Of a stretch of 33,543 nucleotides of DNA, positions 29,236 through 33,543 are shown piece by piece. This stretch comes from Actinomadura kijaniata NBRC 14229 (GTDB lineage Bacteria > Actinomycetota > Actinomycetes > Streptosporangiales > Streptosporangiaceae). Position 1 is the stretch's first letter, and every line of letters starts with the position of its first letter. The notes under the pieces were generated by a model that ran no database searches, had not been told where the DNA came from, and was given only the letters and a program-made list of their open reading frames with translations. The position numbers and the translations under genes were made by a program. The stretch covers positions 1 to 33,543 of the forward strand of contig NZ_BCQR01000141.1 of the NCBI RefSeq assembly GCF_001552175.1. Reading direction: 5' to 3'.

Positions 29236-31293
29236 ATGGCGCGGCTGCGGATCGGCATCGACACCGGCGGGACGTTCACCGACGTGGTGGCGTTGGACGA
29301 GGACACCGGCCGGATCGTCACGGCGAAGACGCCGTCCACCCCGGCCGACCCCGCCGAGGGGTTCGGCACCGCCGTCGCGCTGGCGCTGGACCTGGCCCTG
29401 GGACCGGGCGAGGCGGCGGCGGACGCGGTGGCGGCGCTGGCGCACGGCACGACCGTCGCGACCAACCGGCTGCTGGAGGACCGGATCGACGACCTGGGGT
29501 TCGTCACCACCGAGGGCTTCGAGGCCGTGCTGGAGATCGCCCGGCAGAGCGTCCCCGACGGGTACGGCAACTCCTACTTCTGGGTCAAACCGCCCCGGAT
29601 CGTGCCCGCGCACCGGGTGCGGACGGTCGGCGGGCGGCTGGACGCCACCGGCGCGGAGGTGCGGCCGTTCGACGAGGCCGGGGCGGTCGCGGCGGCCCGC
29701 TGGTTCCGGGAGCGGGGGATCGGCGCGATCGGGGTGTGCTTCCTGCACTCCTACGCCGACCCCCGCCACGAGCTGGCGATGCGGGAGGTGCTGCGGCGCG
29801 AGCACCCGGACGCGGTGGTGTCGCTGTCGTGCGAGGTGCTGCGCGAGTACCGCGAGTACGAACGGTCGGTCACCACCCTCGTCGACGCCGCCGTGAAACC
29901 CGCCGTGAGCCGCTACCTGGGCCGGATCACCGGACGCGCCCCCGCCCGGCCGCTGGTGATGAAGAGCAACGGCGGCGTCGTGTCCGCCGACGAGGCGGCC
30001 CGCCAGCCGATCGCCACGGTCCTGTCCGGCCCGGCCGCCGGGGCGCTGGGCGCGGCGTTCGTGGCCGCCGCCGGCGGCCACCGGTCGGTGGTCACCCTGG
30101 ACGGCGGCGGCACCTCCACCGACGTGGCCGTGGTGCTGGACGGCGCGCCCGCCCTCACCACCGAGGGCGCGGTCGGCCGGCACCCGGTCCGCATCCCGAT
30201 GATCGACATCGTGACGGTCGGGGCGGGCGGCGGGTCGGTGGCGGAGCTGACGCCCGAGGGCACGCTGAAGGTCGGGCCGCGCAGCGCCGGGGCCGACCCC
30301 GGCCCGCTGTGCTACGGGCGCGGCGGCGAGGAGGTGACGGTCACCGACGCCCACGCCGTGCTCGGCCGCATACCGCCGCACCTGCTGGGCGGCCGGATCG
30401 AGCTGGACGTGCTGCTCGCGCACCTGGGCGTCGAGCGCCTCGCCCGCCGCCTGGGGCTGGAGGCCGAGCGCGCCGCCGCCGGGATCCTGGAGATCTCCGC
30501 CTGGAACCAGGCCAACGCCATCCGCCGGATCACCGTCGGGCGGGGCCTGGACGTGCGGGACTTCTCCCTGGTGGCGTTCGGCGGGTCGGGGCCGCTGCTG
30601 GCGTGCCGCCTGCTGGACGTGCTCGGCCTGCCCTCCGCCGTGATCCCGCGCGACCCGGGCAACCTGTCGGCGTTCGGGCTGCTCACCGTCGACGTCCGCA
30701 ACGACTACGTGCGCACCCGCGTCGCCCGCGACGCCGAACTCGACCTCGCCGGACTGGGCGCGGGCTACGCCGAGCTGGAGGCCCAGGCCGCCGCCGCGCT
30801 GGACCGCGAGGGGTTCCCGGCCGGGCGCCGCCGCTTCGAGCGCTCGGCCGACCTGCGCTACCACGGGCAGGCGTTCGAGGTGCGGGTCGCCGCCCCGCCC
30901 GGCCCGGTCGGCGACGCGTTCCGCGCCGAGGTCGTCCGCCGCTTCCACGACGCCCACGAGGCGCTGTACGGCTACTGCTACCGCGACGACGCGACCCGCC
31001 ACCCCGTCGAGTGGGTGAACCTGCGGGTCTCGGGCGTCGGCCCGATCGTCCGCCCCGCCCTGGACACCCGCCCGGCCGGCGACGGCGACGCCGGACGCGC
31101 CCGCACCGGCGTCCGCGACGTCTACTTCGACGACTGGACCCCCGCCCCGGTCTACCGCCGCGACGCCCTGGAACCCGGCGACGTGGTCGAGGGACCGGCC
31201 GTGATCGAGGAGTACGGCTCGACCCTGCCGCTGCACCCCGGCTTCCGCGCCCGGACCGATCCCCACGGCAACCTGGTGGTGACACGTGACTGA
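29236..31293 (+). CDS. Hydantoinase/oxoprolinase subunit A (HyuA-like)
   Basis: 685 residues, the ATP-dependent subunit of a hydantoinase/oxoprolinase/acetone-carboxylase-type enzyme. The N-terminal ASKHA ATPase motif is IGIDTGGTFTDVVALDE (Asp9, Gly11-12, Asp16), with ALAHGTTVATNRLLE. The central domain has VMKSNGGVVSADEAARQPIA, LSGPAAGALGAAF, VTLDGGGTSTDVAV and MIDIVTVGAGGGSVA. The C-terminal part carries LRYHGQAFEVRV and EEYGSTLPLHPG. ATG 29236 sits close behind GGGGAA. It overlaps HyuB by eight bases. Exact substrate (hydantoin, 5-oxoproline, ketone or other lactam) cannot be told. Confidence 0.93.
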   Translation: MARLRIGIDTGGTFTDVVALDEDTGRIVTAKTPSTPADPAEGFGTAVALALDLALGPGEAAADAVAALAHGTTVATNRLLEDRIDDLGFVTTEGFEAVLEIARQSVPDGYGNSYFWVKPPRIVPAHRVRTVGGRLDATGAEVRPFDEAGAVAAARWFRERGIGAIGVCFLHSYADPRHELAMREVLRREHPDAVVSLSCEVLREYREYERSVTTLVDAAVKPAVSRYLGRITGRAPARPLVMKSNGGVVSADEAARQPIATVLSGPAAGALGAAFVAAAGGHRSVVTLDGGGTSTDVAVVLDGAPALTTEGAVGRHPVRIPMIDIVTVGAGGGSVAELTPEGTLKVGPRSAGADPGPLCYGRGGEEVTVTDAHAVLGRIPPHLLGGRIELDVLLAHLGVERLARRLGLEAERAAAGILEISAWNQANAIRRITVGRGLDVRDFSLVAFGGSGPLLACRLLDVLGLPSAVIPRDPGNLSAFGLLTVDVRNDYVRTRVARDAELDLAGLGAGYAELEAQAAAALDREGFPAGRRRFERSADLRYHGQAFEVRVAAPPGPVGDAFRAEVVRRFHDAHEALYGYCYRDDATRHPVEWVNLRVSGVGPIVRPALDTRPAGDGDAGRARTGVRDVYFDDWTPAPVYRRDALEPGDVVEGPAVIEEYGSTLPLHPGFRARTDPHGNLVVTRD

Positions 31294-33094
31294 CCCGATC
31301 CTCATCGAGATCGTCCAGGGGACGCTGGCGTCCGTGGAGCGCGAGGTCGAGACCGCCATCGCGCGCACCGCCCGGTCCCCGATGATCCGCGACGCGCACG
31401 ACTTCCGCGCCGGGATCCACGACCGGCGGATGCGCAAGCTCACCGGGCGTTCCTATTCGGCGCTGGTGCAGCCGGTCGTGCGGGACTTCCCGCTGGACAC
31501 GATGCGGCCCGGCGACGTGTTCTTCCACAACGACGTCTACCTGTCGGAGGGCGGCATCGGCCACCTGCCCGACCTGTGCGTGACGGTGCCGGTGTTCCAC
31601 GGTGGCGAGGTGGTGGCGTTCGTGCAGGCGTTCGGGCACCACGACGACATCGGCGGCGCGGTGCCCGGCTCGATGCCGAGCCACGCCCGCAGCGCGTTCG
31701 AGGAGGGCCTGATGGTCCCGCCGATCAGGCTGTGGGACCGGGGCGTGCCCAACGAGGCCGCGCTGCGCATCATGACCCGCAACTCCCGCATGCCCGACTC
31801 CCTGGCCGGGGACCTGGACGCCGAGTGCTCCGCGTGCCTGATGGGCGCGCGCCGCCTGGCCGAGGTGTTCGACCGGTACGGGCGCGCCGCCGTCGAGGGG
31901 TGCTTCGACGCGATCATCGAGCGGACGACCGGGACGTTCCGCCGCGAGCTCCTGGCCAAGATCCCCGACGGGACGTACGCGTGGGAGGACTACGCCGAGC
32001 ACGACGGCGTGGACCCGCCGCGCCTGCACGCCCAGCGCATCACCCTGACGGTGGACAAGAGCGCCGCCGTCCCGCTGGTCATCGACTTCACCGGCACGTC
32101 CCCGCAGGCCAAGGGCCCGATCAACCACGCGGGCGACTACGCCGACGGGGTGTTCCTCAAGAAGTGGCTCGCGCCGATCCTGCGCAACCTCGCCGACACC
32201 CCCGAACGCGCCGCCGAACTCGACGTGAACGAGGGCGTCGTCCCGCTGGTCGAGATGCGCTTCCCCGGCAAGGGCACCCTGCTCACCCCGGTCTTCCCCG
32301 CGCCCACCAACGCCCGCACGTTCGTCATCCTGCGGCTGCTGGGCGTGCTGGCCGGGGTGCTGGCCAAGGCGACCGGCGGCCGGATGCCCGCCGACCAGGA
32401 GACCATCCGCTACACCGGCGTGTACGGCGAGGACGACCGGGGCCCGTACCTGATGCGGGAGGTGCTGGGCGGCGGCTCGGGCGGGCGCCCGTACGCCGAC
32501 GGGGAGGACACCGTGCACGTCGTGCCCGACTCGCGCAACATCCCCGTCGAGTTCGCCGAGGCCCGCTGGCCGCTGCGGGTCGAACGCCTCGGCCTGGCCG
32601 CAGACTCCGGGGGCCCCGGCGCGCACCGGGGCGGCCTCGGCTACGACAAACACATCCGGATGCTGCGCGACGCCCACTACATGTCGATCGCCGACCGTTC
32701 GATCCTGTCGTGCTGGGGCGTCAACGGCGGGCGCGCGGGCCGCCCGTTCCGCGTGGACATCGACGGCGTGGAGATGGACGGGCTGGTGGACGACTTCCCC
32801 GTCCGCGCGGGCCAGGTCATCCGGATCCGCACCACCGGGGGCGGCGGGTGGGGCGACCCGTTCGACCGCGACCCCGCCCTGGTCGCCGCCGACGTCCGCG
32901 ACGGCAAGGTCACCGCCGCCGGGGCCCGCGACGACTACGGCGTGGTCCTGGCGGACGACGGGACCGTGGACGAGACCGCCACCGCCGGGCTCCGCGACCG
33001 CCTGCGCGCCGAACGCGGCCCGGCGCCGTTCTTCGACCGAGGTCCCGGCTACCCCCGGCTGTCGGGCGGCCGCACCTCCTCCGACCTGGACTGA
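31286..33094 (+). CDS. Hydantoinase/oxoprolinase subunit B (HyuB-like)
   Basis: 602 residues, the partner of the upstream HyuA. Signature segments: DPILIEIVQGTLASVEREVE, PGDVFFHNDVYLSEGGIGHL, FVQAFGHHDDIGGAVPGSMP (probable metal-binding His and Asp residues), ITLTVDKSAAVPLVIDFTGT, and the C-terminal LGGGSGGRP, GAHRGGLGYDKHI and RTTGGGGWGDPFDRDP glycine-rich motifs. GTG 31286 overlaps the HyuA end. Together they would form an ATP-dependent ring-opening or carboxylating enzyme. No transporter, racemase or carbamoylase gene is adjacent in the window. Confidence 0.94.
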   Translation: MTDPILIEIVQGTLASVEREVETAIARTARSPMIRDAHDFRAGIHDRRMRKLTGRSYSALVQPVVRDFPLDTMRPGDVFFHNDVYLSEGGIGHLPDLCVTVPVFHGGEVVAFVQAFGHHDDIGGAVPGSMPSHARSAFEEGLMVPPIRLWDRGVPNEAALRIMTRNSRMPDSLAGDLDAECSACLMGARRLAEVFDRYGRAAVEGCFDAIIERTTGTFRRELLAKIPDGTYAWEDYAEHDGVDPPRLHAQRITLTVDKSAAVPLVIDFTGTSPQAKGPINHAGDYADGVFLKKWLAPILRNLADTPERAAELDVNEGVVPLVEMRFPGKGTLLTPVFPAPTNARTFVILRLLGVLAGVLAKATGGRMPADQETIRYTGVYGEDDRGPYLMREVLGGGSGGRPYADGEDTVHVVPDSRNIPVEFAEARWPLRVERLGLAADSGGPGAHRGGLGYDKHIRMLRDAHYMSIADRSILSCWGVNGGRAGRPFRVDIDGVEMDGLVDDFPVRAGQVIRIRTTGGGGWGDPFDRDPALVAADVRDGKVTAAGARDDYGVVLADDGTVDETATAGLRDRLRAERGPAPFFDRGPGYPRLSGGRTSSDLD

Positions 33095-33128
33095 GCCTCC
33101 TCAGCGGCGTCCCGCCACGGCCCCGGGG

Positions 33129-33542
33129 TCAGGCCGGGAGCAGTTCGCGGCCGGTGGCCAGCAGGCGGCGGGCCCGGGGGAACGATCCCAGGCGTTCGTC
33201 CAGCCTGTCGTAGGCGGACGCGAGTGTGGCCCGGCCCACGCCTCGGGCCTCCAGCAGGTCCGCCAGCCACCGGGTCTGCGAGGTCATCAGGTCGGCGTCG
33301 TCGACCAGCAGCGCCGCCGACAGGAAGCCGGTGACGTACGGCCCGCAGTCGTGGACCTCCTCCGCCTGGTAGAGGTCGGCCGGCCCGGTCGTGCGGGTCC
33401 CGTCCAGCAGCACCTCGGCCACCTCCGCGCCGAGCACCGCCTCGCGCCGGGCGAACGCCGCGTGCTCGTCGTCGAGGCCCGGCGCGGGCGGCGCGGGATC
33501 GGCGAACGCGGGCCAGCCGGCGGCCAGCCGGGTCGCCGCCCG
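33129..33542 (-). CDS. Hypothetical protein, N-terminus beyond window edge
   Basis: The frame is open to the right edge; 138 codons including the stop are visible. It is helical: FARREAVLGAEVAEVLLDG, DLYQAEEVHDCGPYVTGFLS and a C-terminal DADLMTSQTRWLADLLEARG, then LASAYDRLDERLGSFPRARR. This C-terminal type occurs in actinobacterial proteins that flank B12-binding sensors, but the match is too weak to name. Convergent with HyuB across 34 bases. A shorter version from GTG 33437 is possible, but coding-like sequence continues upstream of it. Confidence 0.6.
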   Translation of the reverse strand, partial: RAATRLAAGWPAFADPAPPAPGLDDEHAAFARREAVLGAEVAEVLLDGTRTTGPADLYQAEEVHDCGPYVTGFLSAALLVDDADLMTSQTRWLADLLEARGVGRATLASAYDRLDERLGSFPRARRLLATGRELLPA

Positions 33543-33543
33543 G

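Noticed and set aside
28846..32677. Very long minus-strand frames opposite HyuA/HyuB
   Set aside because: Shadows of well-recognised plus-strand genes, of repetitive composition.

Overview
The window is GC-rich, uses GTG/TTG starts often, packs genes with ATGA/GTGA overlaps, and carries actinomycete-type genes: a WhiJ-like XRE/DUF397/HATPase set, an ECF42 sigma with a DGPF protein, an MDMPI-fold protein, GlxA, a CYP and SnoaL/ABM-fold proteins. It looks like chromosomal DNA of a filamentous actinomycete, possibly Streptosporangiales/Actinomadura-like. That placement is an inference and no marker gene is present.

Layout. (1) 1-3041: end of an aromatic/acyl-acid catabolic operon (acyl-CoA ligase, MhpA-type flavin hydroxylase, amidohydrolase cut to 35 codons). 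(2) 3038-3223 and 11388-11570: two copies of a transposase-less, hairpin-rich MITE-like element, same orientation, about 8.3 kb apart. (3) 3224-11391, between the copies: a frameshifted gene remnant, an ECF sigma fused to a SnoaL-like domain with a coupled DHA2 efflux pump, a compositionally distinct operon of unknown genes (6589-8301), a MerR-controlled imine-reductase-like gene, a P450 and a SnoaL-fold protein. (4) 11598-13323: an ABM-fold protein, a ferritin-like protein and a decayed carboxylesterase tail. (5) 13337-17842: a leftward run of VOC, PNPOx-like, DGPF/YCII, ECF42 sigma, a Cys/His-rich unknown and a second VOC protein. (6) 18090-21532: small actinobacterial genes and a WhiJ-like regulatory cassette. 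(7) 21545-24222: a GlxA regulator divergent from a second imine-reductase-like gene coupled to an MDMPI-fold gene. (8) 24225-24394: 59-bp tandem repeats ending in a perfect hairpin. (9) 24463-29095: polysaccharide deacetylase, CoxG-like protein, an ABC exporter with a Pr6Pr membrane protein, and FKBP. (10) 29236-33094: HyuA/HyuB-type hydantoinase/oxoprolinase pair, then the edge of one more gene.

No rRNA, tRNA, CRISPR array or complete IS was seen. The best candidates for something undescribed are the 6589-8301 operon, whose last gene encodes a clear tandem-repeat protein, and the MITE-like element, whose two copies differ in the main stem only by pairing-preserving changes. Gene-free gaps of 200-300 bases (3547-3810, 6297-6548, 12255-12493, 17843-18077) show no recognisable feature beyond what is listed.
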